Shown here one piece after another: positions 9,232 to 16,423 of a DNA stretch of 64,000 nucleotides. Numbering within the stretch: position 1 is the first letter of the stretch; each line of letters starts with the position of its first letter. The position numbers and the translations under genes are program-made. Location of the stretch: contig CAIJZY010000003.1 in NCBI GenBank assembly GCA_903825285.1, positions 1 to 64,000 of the forward strand. Reading direction: 5' to 3'. Source of the DNA: an uncultured Opitutia bacterium (lineage in GTDB: Bacteria > Verrucomicrobiota > Verrucomicrobiia > Opitutales > Opitutaceae). The notes under the pieces were generated by a model, which worked only from the letters and a program-made list of their open reading frames with translations, had not been told where the DNA came from and searched no databases.

Positions 9232-9483
9232 ATGACAACTCCCAGACTCGCGGGCGGCACGGTGCATCTGCTCCCGGCCGACTTCCGCAAAGCCATCGGC
9301 GCTAACGGCACGGTCAGGAAGCTCTGGCCGGACCTCACGCCGCTGGCCCGCAACGAGTGGATCTGCTGGGTCACTTCGCCCAAGCAAGAGGCCACCCGGC
9401 AGCGGCGTATCGCGGTTGGCATCGACAAGCTGCAGGGAGGCATGCGCCGGCCCTGCTGCTGGCCGGGTTGCCCTCATCGCTAA
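9232..9483 (+). CDS. YdeI/OmdA-domain protein
   Basis: 83 residues resembling the YdeI or OmpD-associated family (OmdA, Pfam PF13376). It contains LPADFRKAI, LTPLARNEWICWVTSPKQ, then QRRIAVGIDKLQGGMRRPCC and the Cys-rich end CCWPGCPHR. The family is sometimes annotated as bacteriocin protection, but its biochemistry is unclear. The ATG at 9232 is chosen because the upstream part of the frame overlaps the SnoaL-like gene. It may be cotranscribed with that gene (28-base gap). Confidence 0.8.
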   Translation: MTTPRLAGGTVHLLPADFRKAIGANGTVRKLWPDLTPLARNEWICWVTSPKQEATRQRRIAVGIDKLQGGMRRPCCWPGCPHR

Positions 9484-9601
9484 CGAGCGCCCGATCTGCA
9501 AAGGCACGAGTCGCTCACAGTTGTCATGAGCGATGCGCTGAACGAGTGCGGGTTCGAGAGGGTGTTTGCCTTCTGCGCGAGTGCACCGGCGTGAAACTGC
9601 T

Positions 9602-9689
9602 CTCCAATCGGGGATATGACCGGTAACATTCGATGGATCACGCCCGGCAGCGTCAGCTGCGTCGCCCAGAAGCAGGCCCCTGATTGGAG
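9602..9689. repeat. Short inverted repeat in a gene-free gap
   Basis: The arm at 9602-9613 (ctccaatcgggg) pairs with 9677-9689 (cccctgattggag), with one bulged base. The 254 bases between the YdeI-like gene and the DoxX gene (9484-9737) hold no supported coding sequence. The repeat may be a remnant of a lost element; only the inverted repeat itself is certain. Confidence 0.45.
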
Positions 9690-9737
9690 ATTTGCCCCAA
9701 ATTGGATAGATACGTGCACGCATACCCCACTCTGACC

Positions 9738-10208
9738 ATGTCCTCTCAACCTCAAACAGCTCTCAAATGCACGGCCGCGCCATCAGTCATCCTCATTCGA
9801 CTGATGGTCGGCACGGTTTTCCTGTCGGAAGGCATCCAGAAATTTCTCTTTGTCGATCAACTGGGGGCGGGCCGATTCGCCAAAATTGGCCTGCCGTCAC
9901 CGCAGCTGCTTGCTCCCTTGGTGGGTGGCTTTGAAATCGTGTGCGGGGCGTTGCTCCTCGTTGGGTTTTTGACCCGTCTGGCGACGGTGCCGCTGCTGGT
10001 CATCATCACCACGGCCATCGTGACGACCAAGGTGCCCATGCTGATGCATGACGGATTCTGGAAAGCCGCCCACGAGGGGCGGCCTGATCTCGCGATGCTG
10101 TTGGGACTGCTGTTTATCCTCATCGCCGGCGCTGGGCCCTGGTCGCTTGATGGCCGCAAGTCCCAAACATGCGAGGCACCTGTCGCTGGCACGGGCACGT
10201 CGGGCTGA
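9738..10208 (+). CDS. DoxX family membrane protein
   Basis: 156 residues with the DoxX pattern: a first span with LIRLMVGTVFLSEGIQKFLF, a charged loop, KIGLPSPQLLAPLVGGFEIVCG, a span LLVGFLTRLATVPLLVI and a last span MLLGLLFILIAGAGPWSLD. DoxX proteins are small inner-membrane proteins; some act with thioredoxin-like partners or quinone metabolism, but this one's role is unknown. The ATG at 9738 is preferred over an upstream start at 9684, which would add a non-conserved tail. Confidence 0.9.
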   Translation: MSSQPQTALKCTAAPSVILIRLMVGTVFLSEGIQKFLFVDQLGAGRFAKIGLPSPQLLAPLVGGFEIVCGALLLVGFLTRLATVPLLVIITTAIVTTKVPMLMHDGFWKAAHEGRPDLAMLLGLLFILIAGAGPWSLDGRKSQTCEAPVAGTGTSG

Positions 10209-10240
10209 CTGCTGCGTTGTCCAACCGCCGCCCGCCCTTC

Positions 10241-10984
10241 ATGCCAAGACGTGCGCTGCTGGGATTGGTTATTCTGGGAGCCGCGACGCTCACCCAGGCG
10301 GGACCGCCTTTCGTGACCGATGATCCAGAACCGGTGGAGCTTCGGCATTGGGAGATTTATCTCGGTTCCCAATATGAACACCGCAGCGATGGCGCCAGTG
10401 GGACGCTGCCCCACGTCGAGGTAAACTACGGAGCGCTGCCCAACCTCCAACTGCACCTGATCGCGCCACTGGTGTTCGACGCACCCGCCGGCACGAACCG
10501 GCAATCCGGTTACGGCGACACCGAGCTTGGGGCAAAATACCGCTTCCTCGACGAAACCGATGACCGACCGCAGATCGGCGTGTTTCCGCTGGTCGAACTT
10601 CCAACCGGCGACAGCGCCCGGGGGCTCGGCAGTGGGCACACGCAATATTTTCTGCCGGTGTGGTTGCAGAAGAAATTCGACAGCTGGACGACCTATGGTG
10701 GGGCCGGATATTGGATCAATCCCGGCGCGGGTAACCGCAACTGGTGGTTCACGGGCTGGATCCTCCAGAAAGAGGTGCGCCCCGGTTTCACGGTTGGGGC
10801 GGAGATCTTCCACGAGACCGCCCAAACTGAAGGTGCAGGTTCGGACACGAAGATGAATGTCGGAATGATCTGGGACCTCGACGACAGCCGCCACATCCTG
10901 GCTTCGCTCGGACCCACAATCCAGGGGCCGGCTGGCTACCAAGCCTATCTCGCTTTCCAACTCACATTCGGCCCCGGGAAGTAA
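10241..10984 (+). CDS. Outer-membrane beta-barrel, MetA-pathway-like
   Basis: 247 residues with a signal peptide (RRALLGLVILGAATLTQA, cleavage near residue 21). The mature part is rich in alternating strands: LRHWEIYLGSQYEH, SGYGDTELGAKYRFLD, IGVFPLVELPTGD, and the terminal aromatic-rich AYLAFQLTF. This resembles the MetA-pathway-of-phenol-degradation family (PF13557) of small outer-membrane channels. Substrate unknown. It begins 32 bases after doxX and ends before a small membrane protein, possibly one unit. Confidence 0.8.
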   Translation: MPRRALLGLVILGAATLTQAGPPFVTDDPEPVELRHWEIYLGSQYEHRSDGASGTLPHVEVNYGALPNLQLHLIAPLVFDAPAGTNRQSGYGDTELGAKYRFLDETDDRPQIGVFPLVELPTGDSARGLGSGHTQYFLPVWLQKKFDSWTTYGGAGYWINPGAGNRNWWFTGWILQKEVRPGFTVGAEIFHETAQTEGAGSDTKMNVGMIWDLDDSRHILASLGPTIQGPAGYQAYLAFQLTFGPGK

Positions 10985-11107
10985 GCTGCCCAAAGGCTCG
11001 TCATCGCAAAGCTCAATCAAACCAAACGTGCTCCTAAATATCCTGCTCCTGCTGCTGCTCTTTGGAGCTCAGAAAAGAAGGTCAGTCCTTACATTGCGGG
11101 TCTGCTC

Positions 11108-11377
11108 TTGGGCGTGATCAAGCTCATCTTCTTTGCCGTGTTCACAAGGAGTTTCGCCTGGGCCGTGATCATGGGGCTGGCTTACGCCGGATTGGGCACA
11201 GCATTCATCTATTTTTTGAGGCGCCTCGACCAACGCGACGACCGCGAACGTCCCGAGGTGCCCACGTATCGTCCGGCCGGAACGGACAAGGTGAAGTTCA
11301 GATGGGAGTACTTCCCACTGGTGATACTTTTGATCCTGATTGTGTGGGGTGAGCCGATCGTGGTGTTGCTCAGCTAG
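11108..11377 (+). CDS. Small two-span membrane protein
   Basis: About 89 residues from a TTG at 11108; a GTG at 11114 is also possible and the frame is open upstream to 10985, so the start is uncertain. There are two hydrophobic segments: VIKLIFFAVFTRSFAWAVIM with its continuation to IYFL, and FPLVILLILIVWGEPIVVLL at the C-terminus. A charged loop between them contains RRLDQRDDRERPEVPTYRPA. Not recognised. It follows the MetA-like gene on the same strand. Confidence 0.55.
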   Translation: MGVIKLIFFAVFTRSFAWAVIMGLAYAGLGTAFIYFLRRLDQRDDRERPEVPTYRPAGTDKVKFRWEYFPLVILLILIVWGEPIVVLLS

Positions 11378-11403
11378 CACGCCAACGGATCTTCGACCGC
11401 TCG

Positions 11404-12528
11404 CTAGTACGGGCCGATTTGCCGCAGGAGGTCGTGAACCTCGGACTCGGTGCGGAAGTTGACAAGCAGGTAGACACCGTCGCGGCCGATGGCGTCGAGC
11501 AGGGGCGGGACCTCCGCGGGCTCGATGCCGACGACCTGGACGCATTTGCCGCCGGCGAGGATTCGCCGGTAAAGGTCGTACCAGCGCGGATGCCCGCCGC
11601 CCTCGAGCCCGGCCTGCGGCGTCCATTCGATCGCGTCGAGGGCCTCGATCCCCATCAGCGCGTCGAGGTGGCCCATCGCCTGCGTGCCGTCGAGGTGGTA
11701 GAGCGAGCAGTCGAGCCACTCGCACTGCTCGGTCAGGCCGGGCACGACAAACTCGCGGAACATGGCCGGCGAGAGCATGGCGGAGCTGTCGCACTGGAGC
11801 TTGGCGGTCTTGCCCGGGCCCAGCACGTAGAACGCATTGAACGCCGACCAGCCGTCGTACGTGCGGATCAGGTCGTAGATGCGCTGGTATGCCTCGAACC
11901 AGACCTGGTTGATCTCGTCGATCTTGGCGCGGACCCACGCCGGTCGCTCGATCAGGTCGAGGCACACGGTCTGGCCGCCGCGCAGCGACGAGAGCGTGTC
12001 GAGGTTCTCGATGAGGTCGGGACAGCCAACGAGATAACGTCCGCGGCCGCGCTCCACGCCGGCCCGGATCAGGTCCTCGGTCACGCGCCACCACGGGTGC
12101 GCGGGATCGAAGCGCAGCGGCGGCAGGCGCTCCGGCTCGGGCACATCCTCGATGCAGGAATGGAACCAGACGGTGTCCTCGGTGAAGCCGGGCTCGGAGC
12201 CGCACCACAGCGCGAGCGAGCCGGGGCCGAGGTCCACCGCGGCCAGCGGAAAGATCTCGGCAGGGAAGGCGTTGCCGGCGAGGTAGCGGTGGTTTTCCGC
12301 GGTGCGGTACGCCGCGCTGCAGTAGCGGTCGCGGAGCGTGGCCGGCGGCGGGGTCGGGGGCAGGTCCTCGCGCGGCGGACCTGCGCGTCGAGGCGAGCCC
12401 CACATGCCGACGAGGAGCCCCTCGCGCCGCCACCAGCGGGCGAAGCGCTGCTGGGTCTCGCGCCAGTTGTCCTTCCAGGCCGGGCCCGGGTTTCCGAGGG
12501 GAATGGGATTCATTGCAGGCGAAATCAT
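11404..12528 (-). CDS. Uroporphyrinogen decarboxylase-like methyltransferase
   Basis: 374 residues from the ATG at 12528 (a second ATG lies at 12513). The fold resembles the URO-D/MtaA-type superfamily: FREFVVPGLTEQCEWLDCSL, YHLDGTQAMGHLDALM, ALDAIEWTPQAGLEGG and a C-terminal GGKCVQVVGIEPAEVPPLLD. True HemE motifs are not seen, so a role in methyl transfer, possibly corrinoid-linked, is more likely than haem synthesis. That is inference, since no corrinoid protein or activating gene is adjacent. The next gene on the strand is a SAM methyltransferase, 214 bases upstream. Confidence 0.75.
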   Translation of the reverse strand: MISPAMNPIPLGNPGPAWKDNWRETQQRFARWWRREGLLVGMWGSPRRAGPPREDLPPTPPPATLRDRYCSAAYRTAENHRYLAGNAFPAEIFPLAAVDLGPGSLALWCGSEPGFTEDTVWFHSCIEDVPEPERLPPLRFDPAHPWWRVTEDLIRAGVERGRGRYLVGCPDLIENLDTLSSLRGGQTVCLDLIERPAWVRAKIDEINQVWFEAYQRIYDLIRTYDGWSAFNAFYVLGPGKTAKLQCDSSAMLSPAMFREFVVPGLTEQCEWLDCSLYHLDGTQAMGHLDALMGIEALDAIEWTPQAGLEGGGHPRWYDLYRRILAGGKCVQVVGIEPAEVPPLLDAIGRDGVYLLVNFRTESEVHDLLRQIGPY

Positions 12529-12742
12529 GACAACGGCTCGTCGCCGAGGCCCTTGCCCATACAGACGGCATGGATCCTCGTGCAGCAGGCATCGTGGTCC
12601 AGGGTCAGCTTCATCGGGAGAGGCCGGCGCGATGCGCCAGTCCCGACTCTGAGCGTGCGGACAGGACAGTCGATTCGGAAGTCCCCGGCGCGGTTCGCGG
12701 CACCTGAACAATCTTGCCGCTCGGGTGGGTGCGACGTCCGTC

Positions 12743-13993
12743 TCAGTACTTCACCGCGGTGAGCAGCCACCACTCGGCCTTGTCCTGCAGGCCGGTCGGG
12801 GGCAGGGGCACCTGGCAGAGCTGGCGGGTCGCCCGCGGCAGCTTCAGTCCGCCGCCGGCCGTCTGGAGAAAGGCGTGCTCCGGGGTCAGGAACTCTCGGC
12901 ACAGCTTGGCCAGCTTGGCGAAGGTGAAGACCTGATGATGCTGCGGGTTCGGGTCCTGCCCGTGCTCGTCCACCCAGAGGTTGGGCACCGAGCACACCAG
13001 CCGGCCGCCCCGCTTCAGCACGCGGCGGGCCTCGGCGAGAAAGGCCTCGGGCTCCCGCAGGCATTCCAGCAGCTCGAAGGCGACGACCAGGTCGATGGAG
13101 GCGTCGGCAAATCGCGAGAGGTCGCAGGGCTGCCCGACCTGGTAGTCGAGATTGTCCTGGCCGGGCTGATAGCAGGACCGGCTGTAGGCCACCGCAAAGT
13201 TGCTGGCCTCCAGGCCCATCACGCGCACGTCGCGACGCGCATCCGCGAGCAGCGCGGCACCGCCGCCGAGCCCGCAGGACACGTCCAGCACCCAGCCCGA
13301 CTCCGGGAGGTAGCGGCGCGCGAGTTGATAGCGCGCCAGGTGCGCGTCCGACCGCCGTCCGGTCTCGCGCGTCATGTCGAGGTGCAGGTCGCGCGCGGCC
13401 CGCAGCGCGGCCAGCGGGTAGCGGGCGAGGCCGGCGTCCGGGATTTTCTGCAGGAGCAGGACGAGCGTGTCGCCGTCGTCCTCGAGCGTCGCGTAGGGCA
13501 GCACCTCCAGCAGGCGCGGGTGCTTGCGGAAGCCGGCGGCGAAGCAGCGGGACTCCCACCAGGCGCGGCTGCGGCTCGCGGTCACGGGCAGGGACAGCCA
13601 GACATTGCCGCCGGAGACGCGGTACAGCTCGCCCAGCCAGCGACCGAGGCTGGCGTCGTCCAGGCTGACGAGCGAACCGAGGTTGAACAGGGTTTCGGTG
13701 GCGCCGTCGGTGAGCGGCAGGCGCAGGGCCGTGCCGCCGGCATGGTACTCCTGGATCTCCGGGGCGCCGGAGTCGGCCTCGAAGCGCGACAGCTGCAGAC
13801 AGCAGGGTTGGATCCATTCCAGCTGCACCACGCGGGGGGTGCCGAGCAGGCCGGCGAGCTGGGCGACAAACCCGAGCAGCTCGTCGTGTGACTCATCGAT
13901 CGCGTCGAGGGCGATGTCGGCCGGCGCAGGATCGCCCATGGCGGGGTCCGGGTTTTCAAGGACGGGGGTCGAGGTCTCGGCGGGAGTATTCAT
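12743..13993 (-). CDS. Class I SAM-dependent methyltransferase
   Basis: 416 residues. The C-terminal half is a Rossmann methyltransferase: motif I VLDVSCGLGGGAALLA, then VMGLEASNFAVAYS, the later motif ASIDLVVAFELLECL and EARRVLKRGGRLVCSVPN, a Methyltransf_11-type pattern. The N-terminal 200 residues (FNLGSLVSLDDASLGRWLGE, then AWWESRCFAAGFRKHP) may be a second degenerate methyltransferase or a recognition domain. The substrate is unknown. The ATG at 13993 starts MNTPAET; the frame upstream is open but looks non-coding. Confidence 0.85.
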   Translation of the reverse strand: MNTPAETSTPVLENPDPAMGDPAPADIALDAIDESHDELLGFVAQLAGLLGTPRVVQLEWIQPCCLQLSRFEADSGAPEIQEYHAGGTALRLPLTDGATETLFNLGSLVSLDDASLGRWLGELYRVSGGNVWLSLPVTASRSRAWWESRCFAAGFRKHPRLLEVLPYATLEDDGDTLVLLLQKIPDAGLARYPLAALRAARDLHLDMTRETGRRSDAHLARYQLARRYLPESGWVLDVSCGLGGGAALLADARRDVRVMGLEASNFAVAYSRSCYQPGQDNLDYQVGQPCDLSRFADASIDLVVAFELLECLREPEAFLAEARRVLKRGGRLVCSVPNLWVDEHGQDPNPQHHQVFTFAKLAKLCREFLTPEHAFLQTAGGGLKLPRATRQLCQVPLPPTGLQDKAEWWLLTAVKY

Positions 13994-14368
13994 GGGGATG
14001 GAATTCGCTGGGCGAGGAGCGGTGGGCCGCGGGATTGGGAAAACGGCACCAGCAAAAAGCATTAACCGATCCCCGCGGCTCGTCCCTGTGCCAAGCCGCG
14101 CTTCGGCATGCAGATAGGGTTTATTTTAGATTTCCATCGCGGCGCCTCGGACCCACGCCGACTCCGACCGGGCAGGATTTGCCGGCCGCGGCGGGCCGAG
14201 CGACTTTTAACCGGGCGAGCACAAGGGATGCGCAGCAATTCCAGTGGCGAAGGTCGGGTTCGGGGATTAAGCTTTCCCGTGAGGAAGCCCACTCGTGACG
14301 GGCGTCCTCCCGGCTGACGGCATCCGGCCGGGTCTTAACCCCATTCATCCTCAACGAAAGGGCACCCC
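13994..14368. other. Divergent intergenic region
   Basis: 375 bases between the methyltransferase and the cytidylate-kinase-like gene, which are transcribed away from each other. It is locally A/T-richer (for example tttattttaga near 14130) and should hold both promoters. Short frames exist but show no coding character. No terminator, known riboswitch or repeat from the other families was recognised. Confidence 0.5.
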
Positions 14369-15100
14369 ATGACGTCGCACACTTACCTCGACCACGGCCT
14401 CACGATCTTCAACACCCGGCTAGGCGTCCCGGGCTCGGCGCCGCGGGGCTCGCTGAGTGATCCGAGCCGGCCGTTCCTCACCATCTCCCGCGAATGCTGC
14501 GCCGGGGCGACCACGCTGGGCCTGCACCTCGTGCCGCTCTTTGACGCCGAGCTCGCCCAAGAGGGACACAGCTGGATCTTCCTCGACAAGAACCTGCTCA
14601 CGCACGCCCTCACGGCGCATCGCCTGCCTGCCCACCTCGCGAAGTTCCTGCCCGAGGAGCGCATGTCGGAGGTCAAGGCCCTGATCGGGGAGATCATCGG
14701 CCTGCATCCCCCGCTGTGGGAGCTGGAGCAGCGCGTGTCGGAGGCCATCTTCCAGCTGGCCCGCCGGGGCTGCGTGATCTTCGCCGGCCGCGCCGCGCAC
14801 ATCGTCACCCGCGGCCTCGCCGATGGCTTCCATCTCCGCCTCGTCGCACCGCGGGCGGTCCGCCTGGCCCGGATGCAGGAGCAGCAGCACTGCGACCGGA
14901 TCACGGCCGAGAAGCACCTGGACGAGTCCGATCGCGCCCGCCGCGGCTACGTGCTCTCCAACTTCGGCCAGGACATCGACGACCCGCACTCCTATGACCT
15001 GGTGATCAACACGGAGCATATCACGCCCGCCACCGCGGCGCAGCTGGTGCTCCGCGCCATGCAGGACAAGGTCCGGGCCATGGCGGCCCACGCCGGCTAG
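14369..15100 (+). CDS. Cytidylate kinase-like family protein
   Basis: 243 residues resembling the Cytidylate_kin2 family (PF13189). The P-loop-like start is FLTISRECCAGATTLGLHLV, followed by WIFLDKNLL, ARRGCVIFAGRAAHIVTRGL, a LID-like DESDRARRGYVLSNFGQD and YDLVINTEHITP. The usual G-x-G-K-[ST] P-loop is altered (CAGATT), as is common in this family. It may act as a small-molecule kinase, but the substrate is not known. A weak AAGGG lies upstream of the ATG. Confidence 0.85.
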   Translation: MTSHTYLDHGLTIFNTRLGVPGSAPRGSLSDPSRPFLTISRECCAGATTLGLHLVPLFDAELAQEGHSWIFLDKNLLTHALTAHRLPAHLAKFLPEERMSEVKALIGEIIGLHPPLWELEQRVSEAIFQLARRGCVIFAGRAAHIVTRGLADGFHLRLVAPRAVRLARMQEQQHCDRITAEKHLDESDRARRGYVLSNFGQDIDDPHSYDLVINTEHITPATAAQLVLRAMQDKVRAMAAHAG

Positions 15101-15122
15101 CCAGTTCCGGCCGGGGGGCGTA

Positions 15123-16370
15123 TCACACGGCTGCGCGGGGCCGTGTGGTCTCGAGGTTGGGCAGGAGGCCCGTGATGAGCCCGATCAGCGGCAGGAAGCC
15201 GCAGAGGAAGAACACGTGCTCGATGCTGGTGAGGTCGGCGAGCTTGCCGAGTGCGGCGGAGGACAGGCCGCTGATGCCGAAGGCGAAGCCGAAGAAGAGG
15301 CCGGCAATCAGGCCGACCTTGCCGGGAATCAGCTCCTGCGCGTAGACGAGGATGGCGGAGAAGGCCGACGACAGGATGCCGCCGATGATCACGCTCAGCA
15401 CGGCCGTCGCGGCCAGCCCGACATGGGGCAGCAGCATCGAGAACGGCGCCACGCCGAGGATGGAGAACCAGATCACGTACTTCCTTCCAAAGCGGTCGCC
15501 CAGCGGCCCGCCGAAGAACGTGCCGGCCGCCACGGCGAAGAGGAAGGCGAACAGGTACAGCTGCGACTGCGGGACGGTGAGGTGGAAGTGGTGGATGAGA
15601 TAGAACGTGTAGTAGTTGGTCAGGCTGACCAGGTAGACGTACTTCGAGAAGATCAGGATGAGCAGGATCGTGACGGAGAACACGACCGTCCGCCGCGAGC
15701 GCTGGCTGGCGGCCGCGCGCTGGCGGGCCTGGCTCCGCGCGATGTGGTGGGTGAGGTTGCGCCGGTACCACCCGCCGACGCGGTACAGGATGTAGATGCC
15801 GAGCGCGGCCAGGAATGAGAACCAGATGATGGCGGGCTGCCCGTGGGCCACGATGATCAGGCCGGCCAGCGGCCCGAGCGATGAGCCGAGGTTGCCGCCG
15901 ACCTGGAAGAGCGACTGCGCGAAGCCGTGGCGGCCGCCCGCCGCCATGTGCGCGATGCGTGAGGCCTCGGGATGGAAGATCGACGAGCCCATGCCCACCA
16001 GGCCCGCCGCCACCAGAATCATGGGGTAGTCCGTGGCCCGGGAGAGCAGCACGAGGCCGATCAGGGTCAGGCCCATGCCGATGGACAGCGAGTAGGGCTT
16101 CGGTTTCCGGTCCGTGTAGAAACCCACCAGCGGCTGCAGCAGCGAAGCCGTCGCCTGGAACGTCAGCGTGATCAGGCCGACCTGGGCGAAGGAGAGGTGA
16201 TAGTTCTCCTTCAGCATCGGATAGATCGCCGGCAGCAGCGACTGGATGGTGTCGTTGAGCAGGTGCGAGAAGCTCATCGCCAGCAGGACCCGCAGGACGG
16301 TCTGCTCGGTGGCGTTGGGACTCTCCGCCGGGGCGGCTTCGGCACTTTCCATGACCAGCGTGGTAATCAT
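15123..16370 (-). CDS. fsr: MFS transporter, fosmidomycin-resistance (Fsr) type
   Basis: 415 residues with about 12 predicted membrane segments. The family signature is early, FSHLLNDTIQSLLPAIYPML, with a loop FYTDRKPKPYSLSIGMG, SSIFHPEASRIAHMA and the second-half FGGPLGDRFGRKYVIW. Fsr-type exporters pump small drugs out in exchange for protons; the physiological substrate here is unknown. An ATG at 16352 is an alternative start. It is convergent with the cytidylate-kinase-like gene (22-base gap) and follows the DUF5703 gene on the same strand (53-base gap). Confidence 0.88.
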   Translation of the reverse strand: MITTLVMESAEAAPAESPNATEQTVLRVLLAMSFSHLLNDTIQSLLPAIYPMLKENYHLSFAQVGLITLTFQATASLLQPLVGFYTDRKPKPYSLSIGMGLTLIGLVLLSRATDYPMILVAAGLVGMGSSIFHPEASRIAHMAAGGRHGFAQSLFQVGGNLGSSLGPLAGLIIVAHGQPAIIWFSFLAALGIYILYRVGGWYRRNLTHHIARSQARQRAAASQRSRRTVVFSVTILLILIFSKYVYLVSLTNYYTFYLIHHFHLTVPQSQLYLFAFLFAVAAGTFFGGPLGDRFGRKYVIWFSILGVAPFSMLLPHVGLAATAVLSVIIGGILSSAFSAILVYAQELIPGKVGLIAGLFFGFAFGISGLSSAALGKLADLTSIEHVFFLCGFLPLIGLITGLLPNLETTRPRAAV

Positions 16371-16423
16371 CCCCGCGCCGCACGCAACGCCGGGATGAAA
16401 CCGCCCGCGGGAATATTCGGGTG

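Noticed and set aside
9480-9755. Minus-strand frame of 91 codons beside the YdeI-like gene
   Set aside because: No recognisable domain and it overlaps the start of DoxX; composition unconvincing.
14121-14354. 77-codon minus-strand frame in the divergent gap
   Set aside because: No start context or conserved features; likely chance.
13994-14368. Riboswitch upstream of the cytidylate-kinase-like gene
   Set aside because: The region was scanned for known c-di-GMP, TPP and cobalamin motifs and none was recognised.
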